A stretch of 64,000 nt of DNA from an uncultured Butyrivibrio sp. (lineage in GTDB: Bacteria > Bacillota > Clostridia > Lachnospirales > Lachnospiraceae): NCBI RefSeq assembly GCF_947169445.1, contig NZ_CAMVPU010000012.1, positions 27,508-91,507 of the forward strand, in the 5' to 3' direction. This document shows, in pieces, positions 1 through 8,757 of this stretch; position 1 is the stretch's first letter; each line of letters starts with the position of its first letter. A program made the position numbers and the translations under genes. The notes under the pieces were generated by a model, which saw only the letters and a list, made by a program, of their open reading frames with translations, was not told the origin of the DNA and searched no databases.

Positions 1-747
1 GAAAAGATAATCACTCTTTTGGAGAGCTGTGATAATGGTATTTACCATGCAATGAATATAGCCACTTCTTATCTGGAAGGGAAGATATTAAGTGACAGGG
101 CAAAAGTAGATGAAAAGGGTGGTGACGGCGAAGTTAAGCTTTTAAAAGCCGGAGAGGAGCCTTCTTACATCTTTTTCCTTAATTGCGGTGACTATTTTAC
201 CAATGAAAATGTTCTCAAAGATGTACATGAAAATGTTTCGAATGTTATTTTAAAGAGTGGAACGACGCTTCCTTCTATTTTCTATGGAGATATTTTTGAC
301 AGTATAACCAAAAACAGAGTGGCATCTAATCCACATATAGATGATTATGCATGCTATAGGAATGTGCCAAGTCATCAGGCATGTTTTTATGATGAGAGAC
401 TTATTTACAAGAATCCTTTTGATCTGAAATATAAAGTGAGAGCAGATTATGAACAATTCTTGAGATGCTTTTACAGAGAAAAGGCTGAGACTCATTATAT
501 ACCTGTCATGATCGCAGATTATGAGGGCGGTGGTTTTTCTGATCAGAATAAGAGAATTTCGGAAATGGAACGTCAGGATATCATAAAGATGTATCTTCCC
601 AAGGAGCAGGTCAGAAAGTATGACTTTTTAAGGGCGATTACGCTGGCCCCTCTTCGTACGGCACTTGCTTCGAATAAGATAACAGCTGGTGCTTATAATG
701 GTATCCGCAGTGCTATATATGCTATCAAGGGCAATAAGGAGAAATGA
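1..747 (+). CDS. Glycosyltransferase family 2, C-terminal part (5' end outside window)
   Basis: The reading frame is open from base 1, so the gene starts upstream; 248 codons are visible. The segment DNGIYHAMN (visible residues 11-19) matches the conserved D-x-GIYDAMN block of a GT2 subgroup that transfers sugars onto polysaccharide intermediates in the cytoplasm. FLNCGD (59-64) corresponds to the FLNAGD/DxD nucleotide-sugar and metal-binding region. An insert of about 30 residues rich in charged residues lies between these blocks. The stop lies just before the next gene, whose ribosome site (AAGGAG) is embedded in the last codons, so the two are co-transcribed. Donor and acceptor cannot be read from the sequence. 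The N-terminal nucleotide-binding half is missing, so the family call rests on the C-terminal motifs. Confidence 0.85.
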   Translation, partial: EKIITLLESCDNGIYHAMNIATSYLEGKILSDRAKVDEKGGDGEVKLLKAGEEPSYIFFLNCGDYFTNENVLKDVHENVSNVILKSGTTLPSIFYGDIFDSITKNRVASNPHIDDYACYRNVPSHQACFYDERLIYKNPFDLKYKVRADYEQFLRCFYREKAETHYIPVMIADYEGGGFSDQNKRISEMERQDIIKMYLPKEQVRKYDFLRAITLAPLRTALASNKITAGAYNGIRSAIYAIKGNKEK

Positions 748-748
748 T

Positions 749-2032
749 TTGAGAGTATTATGGCTTTGTAACATTATGCTTCCTGCATACGCCAAGGCTC
801 ATGGACTTGAGCATTCTGTAAGAGAAGGTTGGCTTTCAGGTTGCTTTAACCGAATAACGAAGGTGGCTTTGGATGACAGGGAGATCACATTGGGAGTTTG
901 TTTTCCTTATGATGGGCAGGAGATGCCGGATGGTGAAGTTATTGATGGCGTTTCTTTCTATGGCTTTCACGCTGATCTTAACCACCCTGAAGTCTATGAT
1001 GGTATAGTGGAAAACAGATTTCATGCGATTCTTGATGCCTTTAAGCCGGATGTTCTTCATATTTTTGGTACGGAATTTCCGCATTGTCTTGCTATGCTGA
1101 GAGCTTTTGGAAATCCTAATAAAGCTCTTGTGGGAATTCAGGGAGTATGTGGCAGGATTGCTGAGGAGTACATGGCGGGCATTCCGGAAGAAGTGCAGAA
1201 ATCTGCGACTCTTCGTGATAAGATAAAAGAAGATACTCTGATCATGCAGCAGGAAAAGTACCGGATAAGAGGGGAGCACGAAAGGGAAGCACTTCTTTTG
1301 ACCGGCAATGTTACCGGAAGAACTTTGTTTGATAAGACGGAAGTCTCCAAGATCAATCCACAGGCGCATTATTATCCTCTTAACGAGACTATGCGCTCAT
1401 CATTTTATGATGGAAAGTGGGAAGAAAAGAACGCTGTTCCACATAGTATTTTTTTATCCCAGGGAGATTATCCGCTCAAGGGATTTCATTTTGTTTTGCA
1501 GGCAATGCCTGAGATTCTTGAAAAATATCCGGATGCTCATCTGTATGTATCCGGCAATAATATTATCGGCAGGGGACAGAGTAAGTACCCGTATTTCCTT
1601 AGGGCAAGTGCTTATGGCAAGTATATCAAGAGTCTTATTTCTGCCGGTAAGCTGAAAAAACATGTTACGATGGTGGGAATGCTGGATGAAGAAGCTATGA
1701 AGCAGCAGTTCCTGGGATCATCGCTTTATTTGTGCGCGTCTGTAGTTGAGAACTCACCTAATTCACTTGGCGAGGCAATGCTTCTTGGTATGCCGATTGT
1801 CACAGCGGAGGTTGGTGGTATTCCAAGTCTTGCAACCAGTGGCAAGGAGTGTCTGTTCTTTGATAAGGGAGATCCGGAAAAACTTGCTGAGGCGGTCTGC
1901 CAGATGTGGGATGAGCCTGTTATTGCCGGAGTTTATGGCGATAATGCGAGGAAAAGAGCTCTTTTGACTCATGACGCGGATACGAATTATAACAGGTTAC
2001 TGGAGATTTACAGAGATATAGCCAGCAAATAA
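749..2032 (+). CDS. Glycosyltransferase family 4 (GT-B)
   Basis: A 427-residue GT-B retaining glycosyltransferase. The start is TTG at 749: AAGGAG at 736-741 lies 7 bases upstream, and the protein then begins MRVLWLCNIMLP, as GT4 enzymes do. An in-frame start at 689 would overlap the previous gene by 59 bases and is less likely. The C-terminal Rossmann domain carries QGDYPLKGFHFVLQAMPEI and then the E-x7-E donor-binding motif ENSPNSLGE (about 334-342), followed by EAMLLGMPIVTAEVGGIP. It probably adds one sugar of the repeat unit at the inner membrane face. The specificity is unknown. Confidence 0.88.
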   Translation: MRVLWLCNIMLPAYAKAHGLEHSVREGWLSGCFNRITKVALDDREITLGVCFPYDGQEMPDGEVIDGVSFYGFHADLNHPEVYDGIVENRFHAILDAFKPDVLHIFGTEFPHCLAMLRAFGNPNKALVGIQGVCGRIAEEYMAGIPEEVQKSATLRDKIKEDTLIMQQEKYRIRGEHEREALLLTGNVTGRTLFDKTEVSKINPQAHYYPLNETMRSSFYDGKWEEKNAVPHSIFLSQGDYPLKGFHFVLQAMPEILEKYPDAHLYVSGNNIIGRGQSKYPYFLRASAYGKYIKSLISAGKLKKHVTMVGMLDEEAMKQQFLGSSLYLCASVVENSPNSLGEAMLLGMPIVTAEVGGIPSLATSGKECLFFDKGDPEKLAEAVCQMWDEPVIAGVYGDNARKRALLTHDADTNYNRLLEIYRDIASK

Positions 2033-2051
2033 TCAAAGATACATGCTGGCT
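2020..2051. repeat. 8-bp inverted repeat spanning a stop codon
   Basis: AGCCAGCA (2020-2027) and TGCTGGCT (2044-2051) are perfect complements separated by 16 bases, and the left arm lies in the last codons of the upstream GT4. Only a short TTTA follows, so it is a poor intrinsic terminator. It may slow transcription or protect the mRNA 3' end. Confidence 0.35.
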
Positions 2052-2098
2052 TTATGTAGGATTGTTTTATGATAACAGCTGATATGGAGTGATAAGTA

Positions 2099-3358
2099 GT
2101 GGTCATAACTTTTGTCTCTAACTACATAAATCATCACCAGCTGCCTTTTTGCCGGGCTATGGATGCTCTGGAGGATGTTGAGTTTCATTTTATCCAGACC
2201 AGTCCTATGGAGGAAAAAAGGCTGAAAATGGGATGGGGAGTTGATACAGGGGAATTATCTTTTGTATCTCTTTTTTATGAGGAAAAAGAGAAGTGCACTG
2301 ACCTTATCCTTAATAGCGATGTTACGATTTTGGGCTGGAGCGACGGAGTGATAGCTGATATCGAGGAAAAGAGGTTATCAAGCGGCAAGCTGACCTTTAG
2401 AATGAGCGAGAGAATCTACAGGGAAGGGCAGTGGAAGGCTATAAGTCCCAAGGGGCTTGTGAATAAGTATAGGGAGCATATAAGATATCGGAGGAACCCG
2501 GTTTATCTTTTGTGTACCGGTGCTTATGTGGCTTCGGATTTTGCACTTATCCACAGCTATCCGGGGAAGATGCTGAAATGGGGCTATTTTCCTAATGTGG
2601 AAGCATCGCGCGATGATCAAAATGTAGTTGATGGTAGCGCAAATGAGTTAGGTGAAAGCCATAATTCGAATTTGGAATTCGCTTCAGCTGTGGGAGACAA
2701 AAGCAGTCTTAGGATGCTGTGGGCAGGGCGACTGATCACGCTTAAGCATCCGGAATACGCGGTTGAGGCTGCCAGAGTGTTAAAGGAAAAGGGCTATAGT
2801 TTCACACTTGAAATCATCGGAGATGGTGAGAAGAGACCTGAACTTGAGGAACTGATCAGTAAGTATGACCTTGGTAGCTTTGTGAAACTATACGGCAGTA
2901 AAAAACCTTCTTTGGTAGCTGAATATATGAAGCAGGCTGATATTTTTCTTTTCACAAGTAATTATCTTGAGGGCTGGGGAGCTGTTGTCAACGAGGCTAT
3001 GCAAAGTGGCTGCGCGGTTGTTGCCTCTAAGGAAGCAGGTGCGGTTCCGTTCCTGATCGAGGATGGAGTTAACGGACTTACTTACGAAGGTGGGAGTCTT
3101 GAGGATTTTGTAGAAAAGGTATGTGTGTTGTTTGAACACAAGCACATGGATGCTGAACTTGCTCAAAATGCACGAAAGACCGTAAATACGCTTTGGAATG
3201 CCGACAATGCTGCAAGGGAGCTTTTTAGGTTTTCAGCAGAGTTTTTAGCAGGTAACAAGAATCCAAGGCCTAGCGCAAAAGGTCCGATGAGCAGAGCAGA
3301 AGTTATCAAGGCGCCTGGATTTATCCGTACGCTTCAGGAAAAAAACAGATTGGAATGA
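2099..3358 (+). CDS. Glycosyltransferase family 4 (GT-B)
   Basis: A 419-residue GT4 starting at GTG 2099, with GGAG at 2086-2089 nine bases upstream. The N-terminus MVITFVSNYINHHQLPF is typical of GT4 enzymes that begin with a Rossmann strand and an N-terminal HHQ patch. The C-terminal domain opens with LWAGRLITLKHPEYAVEA (around 206) and has the E-x7-E motif EGWGAVVNE (about 291-299), followed by the usual loop giving GAVPFLIEDGVNGL. A low-complexity Asn/Asp/Glu linker (about 175-200) separates the two domains. The gene sits between another GT4 and a membrane GT, four bases ahead of the latter, so it belongs to the first polycistron. The substrate is not predictable. Confidence 0.88.
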   Translation: MVITFVSNYINHHQLPFCRAMDALEDVEFHFIQTSPMEEKRLKMGWGVDTGELSFVSLFYEEKEKCTDLILNSDVTILGWSDGVIADIEEKRLSSGKLTFRMSERIYREGQWKAISPKGLVNKYREHIRYRRNPVYLLCTGAYVASDFALIHSYPGKMLKWGYFPNVEASRDDQNVVDGSANELGESHNSNLEFASAVGDKSSLRMLWAGRLITLKHPEYAVEAARVLKEKGYSFTLEIIGDGEKRPELEELISKYDLGSFVKLYGSKKPSLVAEYMKQADIFLFTSNYLEGWGAVVNEAMQSGCAVVASKEAGAVPFLIEDGVNGLTYEGGSLEDFVEKVCVLFEHKHMDAELAQNARKTVNTLWNADNAARELFRFSAEFLAGNKNPRPSAKGPMSRAEVIKAPGFIRTLQEKNRLE

Positions 3359-3362
3359 AAGT

Positions 3363-4592
3363 ATGAGAACAATTGATAAGGTGTTTGATCTGGAGTTTAA
3401 ATATGGGAAGATAACGATAACGTTTCTTGACCTGTTGGCACTGATGGTTATGACAACAGTTGGTCTGATGTTTCGTTTTTCTTTGTATGACCTGGAATCA
3501 GGGGATTATGTGAAAGCCTTTGCTGACTGGATGAAAGAATGCCATGAGGCCGGAGGCTTTGCTTATCTTGGAATTAAACCGGGAGTTTCAGATGCAAGTA
3601 CTTTTGACTATAACTGCATGTTTCAGTATCTGATAGTAATTTTGCATTACATCGGCGGTGGAGTCAGTGATATGTATCTTGTTAAGACTCTTTCCGTTAT
3701 TTTTGATTTTGTCTGTGCAGTCAATCTTGCGAGAATAGCTTTTATTGTTACGGATGGAAATATCAGGAAAGCTTTCATGGCGTATTTTGGAGTTTTGTGT
3801 CTCCCGACAGTTGTGCTCAACAGTGCAGGTTGGGCGCAGAATGACTCTATCTACACGGCATTTATTCTGCTGTCGCTTATTCACGTTATGAAGGGAAATG
3901 ATTTCAGGGCATTTTTGTACATGTCCATTTCCTACGGGTTCAAGCAGCAGGCTATTTTCTTTATGCCATTTCTGGTTATCATGTGGTTAAAGAACAAGCT
4001 GAAGATAAGATATATTCTTGTTATGCCGGTGTTTCATGTGGTAAGCCTTATTCCATCGGCAATAGCAGGCCGCAGCTGGGGTGATCTTCTTGGAATATAT
4101 GGAAATCAGGTTGCGATGTTTACAAGACTTTCAATGAATTATCCTAGTATTTATACCATTATTACTTCGGATTTGGACAAAAGTATAAGACTTCTGATCA
4201 TTAAGGCGGGGGTAATGGCTACAATTCTTATCTTTGGGATGATTGCCTATTATATTTATCGAAAAGACTTTGAGATTACCTATAAGTTTATGATAACGCT
4301 TATTATTTTTACAGCCGAGATATGTTGTTTCTGCCTTCCGGTAATGCATGAAAGATATGGATATATGCCTGAGCTGCTGGCGGTTGTTTATGCTCTGACC
4401 AGCTACAAAAGGCTTCCGGTTTGTGCGTTCCTACAGGTTATTTCGATGATAACCTATACGAGATATCTTTTTGGCTCTACAGTAACGATTTTATGGCCTC
4501 TTACTGTAGCAATGCTTGTGATCATTTTGACTGTTGGATATGACCTTTACAGGCAGATGAATAGTAGTGGAAAAGAAAAACAAAACAGCTAG
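3363..4592 (+). CDS. Gpi18-like membrane mannosyltransferase (GT-C type)
   Basis: A 409-residue protein with about 10 predicted membrane helices. The first extracytoplasmic loop contains LESGDYVKAF and GGFAYL, and later come NSAGWAQNDSIYTAF and YGFKQQAIF. These reproduce the order of landmarks of the bacterial Gpi18/COG5542 family (GDY...GGF...NSxxWGQxDSIYTAF...FKxQAIF), putative GT-C enzymes that use polyprenyl-phosphate sugars on the outer face of the membrane. The usual DYNPPY element is replaced by TFDYNCMFQY, and the WGQ triplet reads WAQ. It begins four bases after the preceding GT4. A role in decorating the exported glycan is inferred; the sugar is unknown. Confidence 0.75.
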   Translation: MRTIDKVFDLEFKYGKITITFLDLLALMVMTTVGLMFRFSLYDLESGDYVKAFADWMKECHEAGGFAYLGIKPGVSDASTFDYNCMFQYLIVILHYIGGGVSDMYLVKTLSVIFDFVCAVNLARIAFIVTDGNIRKAFMAYFGVLCLPTVVLNSAGWAQNDSIYTAFILLSLIHVMKGNDFRAFLYMSISYGFKQQAIFFMPFLVIMWLKNKLKIRYILVMPVFHVVSLIPSAIAGRSWGDLLGIYGNQVAMFTRLSMNYPSIYTIITSDLDKSIRLLIIKAGVMATILIFGMIAYYIYRKDFEITYKFMITLIIFTAEICCFCLPVMHERYGYMPELLAVVYALTSYKRLPVCAFLQVISMITYTRYLFGSTVTILWPLTVAMLVIILTVGYDLYRQMNSSGKEKQNS

Positions 4593-4660
4593 TAAGGGAA
4601 GAGTAGAATTAAAGCCTTATTGAGAAAAGTTTTAGTAGTAGCGAAAGTAGAGAATTACAG

Positions 4661-5668
4661 ATGAGAGATTTTACGGAAAAAATATCCATAATAATACCTG
4701 CGTATAACATTCCGGATCTGCTTCCCAAGTGCGTTGAGTCAGTAGCTATGCAGGATTACCCTAAAGAGCTTTTTGAGGTAATTGTGGTAGATGATGGTTC
4801 AACGGATAACACAGGTGAGGTTGCGGATAAGCTTGCAGAAAAGTTCGATAACGTGACTGTTTATCACAAGGAGAATGGCGGATCCAGCAGTGCCAGGAAT
4901 CTGGGGCTTTCCCATGCAAGTGGTGATTATGTTGGCTTTGTGGATAGTGATGACTTTGTAGATCACAGAATGTACAGCACACTTATGGCAGCGGCCAAAG
5001 AATATGATGCTGATATGGTGCAGATTTCCAGAGATGAGATTGCTGAAAATGGACAGAAGCTGCCGGATGTGGTAATACCGCCAGCAGAAGCAACGGTCAT
5101 TGAGCCTAGAGAGCATCTTAGAACTCTTTTGATGCACACAGGTGATGCTTCTTATTGTACCAAGCTGGTGAAAAAGGCTTTTTTTACAGATAATATGCTC
5201 TTTCCTGTGGGCGAGCTTAATGAAGATTTTTATCTTATGGTCCACATGCTTTCCAAGGTGAATAAGCTGGTTATATTGCCACAGCAGTATTACCATGTTT
5301 TTTACCGTCTTGGCAGCAATTCCAGGAAGAAGAATGAGGACAAGGATTATTTTCCGTCAGTATTTACTGATATTGTCAGAAATGCAGATGTGGTGCTGGA
5401 TATAGTCAAAAGAAATTATCCTGATCTTGTGGAGGTTGCCGAGAGGTTTGGATATGTTCAGAGGCTTGATTATCTTTTACATATTCCGATTTCCAAAATG
5501 ACTGCGGACAATGAATTCTATAATGATGTTGTGAAGAATATCAGAAAAAATATCGGGAAAGTCAGGAAGAATCAGTTCCTTACCAAAAAGCAGAAGATAT
5601 ATTTGCTGCTTCTGTCGCCAAATCCAAGACTTGTCCGTAAGCTGCACGCTTTTGTCAGAGGTATATAG
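4661..5668 (+). CDS. Glycosyltransferase family 2 (GT-A)
   Basis: A 335-residue GT-A glycosyltransferase: ISIIIPAYNIPDLLPKCVESV at the N-terminus, VVDDGSTD (about 41-48), NGGSSSARNLGL, and the metal-binding VDSDDFVD (about 93-100). No C-terminal membrane helices are seen, so it is not a dolichyl-phosphate-sugar synthase of GtrB type. It resembles EpsJ/WaaV-like capsule transferases. It is the last gene of the first + strand block and is followed by a strong terminator. The ribosome site is weak (AGAG region before ATG 4661). Donor and acceptor are unknown. Confidence 0.88.
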   Translation: MRDFTEKISIIIPAYNIPDLLPKCVESVAMQDYPKELFEVIVVDDGSTDNTGEVADKLAEKFDNVTVYHKENGGSSSARNLGLSHASGDYVGFVDSDDFVDHRMYSTLMAAAKEYDADMVQISRDEIAENGQKLPDVVIPPAEATVIEPREHLRTLLMHTGDASYCTKLVKKAFFTDNMLFPVGELNEDFYLMVHMLSKVNKLVILPQQYYHVFYRLGSNSRKKNEDKDYFPSVFTDIVRNADVVLDIVKRNYPDLVEVAERFGYVQRLDYLLHIPISKMTADNEFYNDVVKNIRKNIGKVRKNQFLTKKQKIYLLLLSPNPRLVRKLHAFVRGI

Positions 5669-5704
5669 AAAATGAGAGAATTCTTGGAGATAGAGGTTTA
5701 ATGC

Positions 5705-5736
5705 AAAAGAGCTGACACAGTTGTCAGCTCTTTTTT
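5705..5736. terminator. Intrinsic terminator between convergent genes
   Basis: A perfect 11-bp stem (5707-5717 with 5722-5732, arms AAGAGCTGACA and TGTCAGCTCTT) with a CAGT loop, followed by a run of six T on the + strand. On the other strand the run is AAAA/TTTT, so it could serve both the + strand gene ending at 5668 and the minus-strand operon ending at 5763. It is the best terminator in the window. Confidence 0.9.
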
Positions 5737-5762
5737 CACAAATCATTTTAATGTTTCTATTA

Positions 5763-7544
5763 TCAAATCCCAGTGTCATAAACGTAGATTTCATAAGGAC
5801 TTGATTCATCGGTATAGCAGCCGATAAGCTTAAGTCCAAGATCATCAGAATTAGAAAACTCGATTCTGGAGAATATGTATTTGCAGTCCAGGCTCTTAAG
5901 TTCATCCATATTCACAAGCAGCCTTTTATCAGTAAGCTCCATGTGACGAAGTGGAGCATAGGTGTTCTCGTCAGAAGCAGAGAACAGGCTGACTCTGGCA
6001 CCCCATCCCATAAAATAGGATTTGAGGGAAGGAGAATTGTCGAGGGCAGGAGCGGTCACCGCAATCCACTTCTCTTTATATTCCTGTGCATAAAAACCTA
6101 AATATCCATCAATGCTGGCAATACCGTTGTAATTAAGGACTGCAGGATGCATTCCATAAGCAGCAGACCATTCACCTTTATAATCGATATCATCAATTAT
6201 TTTATCGAACAACTTGGTGGAATAAAATTCATTGTAGTTAACAGTACTGGTGTCACGATGCTTTATCACTTTGTAAGCCTGATTGTAGCAGGTATAGTAA
6301 AAATCATTGTAGACCTGAGGAACAAACATAACAACTAAAAGTGAAAGCGTAACAATAACGTTGGCTAAAGGCTTAAGCACGCCGAAATTCTTGGAGCCTG
6401 ACATACAGGCATTTGCTTTGGCAGCATCATACATTCTGGTGCAAACAAGAAGAAGCTCTGCATACCATAGGAATGTATTGAAGAAAGCGGTTCTTGCAAA
6501 TTCAAAGCCGGTAAGCGGTGGAACAAGGGTTTCAAACAAATGTCTGAAGGGTTCATACTGATAAAGGCCAAAGATAAGCACATTAAATATGATCCACAGC
6601 ATTACAAGGTTTATAGGATCAGTAAGGATCTTCTTACTTTCTTTTTTCTTAACATGAAGAAAATTAATGATAACAATTGCTATCAGAACAACTCCAAGAA
6701 CCACGTAGGTATGTGAATCCTCTGAATGGAAGGAGGCATCCACAAACTCATTAAAAGCAGTTACAAGTGCCTGTCCAAGGCTTAAATCTCCATGATCCAT
6801 GGTGGTTCTGATGGTTACTGTATCGGTAAAGAGCATGGCTGCAAATAATCGGTATTCAAAAGCAATGTAGCCAAGTGAAAGAATAACGATAGATGCAAAG
6901 GTGCTTACCGGAAAATGCTTATCTCTGATCCACAATATGATTACAGCAACTACCATATAACACAAAATAAAGAAGCCATGGTAAGAGAAGTAGGATAACA
7001 GAGGATAAAGGAATACAGCCGCATAGTATGGGAGGCGCTTCTTGAAAGAATCTGCCATGTATAGCCTTCTGAGCAGCAGTATAATAAGTGGTACAGACGT
7101 AAAGGCTATTCCATAGGTTGGGAAAACAGGAATAATGCCAAATGCAACTGAAATAACAACAATCAGAGGCTTGTAGGTTTCATATCTGTCCTGATAAATG
7201 TCTTTTGCTAGCATTCTGAAAGAAATAATACCAACTGCTATTTTGGCAGCATAACCGGCAAGATATGCCCACACACCGGGAAGCAGAATATAGAACAGAT
7301 TGTATATCAGGAATTCAGAACCAAACAAATCTCTTGATATTCCATGCATGATCGGGGCATCTACACCATGTGCAAACCATATTCCGGCTTTTTTGAGCAT
7401 CTCATAATGAGCCATGAAAAGGTCCAGATTATCGTGAATCTGCAAATAGCTTTCTCCGCGAAATATAAGGAACACTGCGGCCTGTAAAGCCAGCAGTGCT
7501 CCTGTTAAGTATAGATACCAATTCTTTTTGAATTTATCTATCAT
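5763..7544 (-). CDS. DUF6044-like polytopic membrane protein (YkoS-like)
   Basis: A 593-residue membrane protein with a first helix at about 10-30, a periplasmic loop with ESYLQIHDNLDLFMAHYEML, many further helices to about 430, and a soluble C-terminal domain of about 150 residues. The IHDNLD loop and overall plan match DUF6044/YkoS-type proteins of Firmicutes. They resemble GT-C glycosyltransferases, with an acidic motif in the first outer loop, but their reaction is not established. Its start overlaps the stop of the amidotransferase gene by four bases on the minus strand, so the two form an operon. A transfer or display role on the outer face is inference. Confidence 0.65.
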   Translation of the reverse strand: MIDKFKKNWYLYLTGALLALQAAVFLIFRGESYLQIHDNLDLFMAHYEMLKKAGIWFAHGVDAPIMHGISRDLFGSEFLIYNLFYILLPGVWAYLAGYAAKIAVGIISFRMLAKDIYQDRYETYKPLIVVISVAFGIIPVFPTYGIAFTSVPLIILLLRRLYMADSFKKRLPYYAAVFLYPLLSYFSYHGFFILCYMVVAVIILWIRDKHFPVSTFASIVILSLGYIAFEYRLFAAMLFTDTVTIRTTMDHGDLSLGQALVTAFNEFVDASFHSEDSHTYVVLGVVLIAIVIINFLHVKKKESKKILTDPINLVMLWIIFNVLIFGLYQYEPFRHLFETLVPPLTGFEFARTAFFNTFLWYAELLLVCTRMYDAAKANACMSGSKNFGVLKPLANVIVTLSLLVVMFVPQVYNDFYYTCYNQAYKVIKHRDTSTVNYNEFYSTKLFDKIIDDIDYKGEWSAAYGMHPAVLNYNGIASIDGYLGFYAQEYKEKWIAVTAPALDNSPSLKSYFMGWGARVSLFSASDENTYAPLRHMELTDKRLLVNMDELKSLDCKYIFSRIEFSNSDDLGLKLIGCYTDESSPYEIYVYDTGI

Positions 7545-8686
7545 GATTCGTAATCTTCTCCAACTGTAAACTTAGGTATCCATTTACCGTCTTTCTTCTC
7601 GAACAGGTCTGTGTTTACGTATTTATCGACAACTTCCCAGAATTCTTCCTTGGTGATTGAGAGGTAATCGCAAGCCTTCTGGATATACTGTTCGCCGCAG
7701 AGCCCGTCGTATTCATTAACATACCACTTACCATCTTCTCTGCTAAAGCGGCCTTCTCTGATGTCATAGCAGATTTCATCGGTAGCATAACCAAAACCGA
7801 ACTTAAGGTACTTGATCATCTGGTTAGGAATCTGAAGATCGCAGTCAAGAGCTGTGTATCTTCTGTATCTTCCAAGGTCATGAAGATCACCGCTTCTGCC
7901 TGTTAAGCCTCTTGCTATAGCAAAGTCGGCGTTTGTAACCTGTGACCATTCAGGAGTGTAGTACTGAAGGAATATAGCCTTGATACCCTTTGCCTGCATT
8001 TCCTCAACAGTAGGAATCTTGTAGAGGAAAAGATCTTTTTCAGTAATGTTATTGGAAAGATCAACAAAGCTGTCAACACTTGCGCCTCTTATGGTCTCGA
8101 GCTGCATTACTGAGAATGCGTTTCCTGTTGCTTCCTGATTCTTGGCAGCGCCCAATGTAAGAGCGGCGTTCTCGCCCTGAATAATGAGAGGAATATTGAA
8201 CTTAACAGCCATGATATAAGAAGATGCCCATAAGCAGTACTCGGAGGCTGCAATGATGTTGCCTCTTTCAAAGAAGGACTTTCTTGCAAGCTTCTTGGCA
8301 ACGATAGGATTTGGACGGATAGAAATGATGTCAAATCCAAGATTATTAAGGTTCTCTATATTCTTGCGGCCGACTTCAGTGATCTCGTCGGGCATGCAGT
8401 TAATAAGGAGAGGATTAAGCCCAAGCTTTTCCTTGGCATAAACAGCCTGGAATGTGGAATCCTTACCGCCGGAAACACCGATAATACAGTCGTAGATATT
8501 TCCGCGCTTTTTAGCTTCTTCTTTTGCTTCTTCTGCGAAAGCTACTAATTCTTTGTGACGAGCATCCCAGTCAATAGTAGCCTTGGATTCCTCGTATCTG
8601 CAGGCAAAGCATACCTGCTCATCATCGAAAACAATACCAGGTCTTGTGTCGGGCTGAAGACAGCGCTTACAATAACGCATTTTCAT
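7541..8686 (-). CDS. pseA: N-acetyl-sugar amidotransferase (PseA/WbpG family)
   Basis: A 381-residue PP-loop enzyme. The N-terminus has two CxxC pairs (CKRC and CFAC, possible zinc ligands), and the ATP pyrophosphatase loop GVSGGKDST is at about 70-78. Downstream landmarks such as EYCLWASSYIMAVKFNIP and IQGENAALTLG fit the family that installs acetamidino groups on sugars, such as the C7 acetamidino of pseudaminic acid (PseA) or the WbpG step in Pseudomonas O-antigen. The ATG at 8686 has AGGAG nine bases upstream; a second ATG lies two codons later. No separate glutaminase partner is in the window. It is divergent from, and next to, the pseudaminic acid module, which supports the PseA reading; the exact substrate remains inferred. 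Confidence 0.8.
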   Translation of the reverse strand: MKMRYCKRCLQPDTRPGIVFDDEQVCFACRYEESKATIDWDARHKELVAFAEEAKEEAKKRGNIYDCIIGVSGGKDSTFQAVYAKEKLGLNPLLINCMPDEITEVGRKNIENLNNLGFDIISIRPNPIVAKKLARKSFFERGNIIAASEYCLWASSYIMAVKFNIPLIIQGENAALTLGAAKNQEATGNAFSVMQLETIRGASVDSFVDLSNNITEKDLFLYKIPTVEEMQAKGIKAIFLQYYTPEWSQVTNADFAIARGLTGRSGDLHDLGRYRRYTALDCDLQIPNQMIKYLKFGFGYATDEICYDIREGRFSREDGKWYVNEYDGLCGEQYIQKACDYLSITKEEFWEVVDKYVNTDLFEKKDGKWIPKFTVGEDYES

Positions 8687-8727
8687 ACTAAATATCTCCT
8701 TTTTACGCTGATTTTATAAATCGATTT

Positions 8728-8757
8728 AGTATACCTCTAAATAATAAGGAAAGGCAA
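8728..8757 (-). promoter_or_regulatory. Promoter for the minus-strand pseA operon
   Basis: On the minus strand, TTGCCT (complement of 8752-8757) is followed after 18 bases by TATACT (complement of 8728-8733), a good sigma-A type match. It lies about 45 bases before the ATG at 8686. The -35 box nearly touches the start of the divergent + strand gene at 8758, so the two units share about 70 bases of control region. No equally clear promoter is seen for the + strand gene. Confidence 0.55.

Noticed and set aside
836..1369. Long antisense open frame inside the GT4 gene (and many similar ones across the window)
   Set aside because: It lies opposite a well-supported glycosyltransferase, has no family motifs and no ribosome site; such frames are shadows of the real gene.
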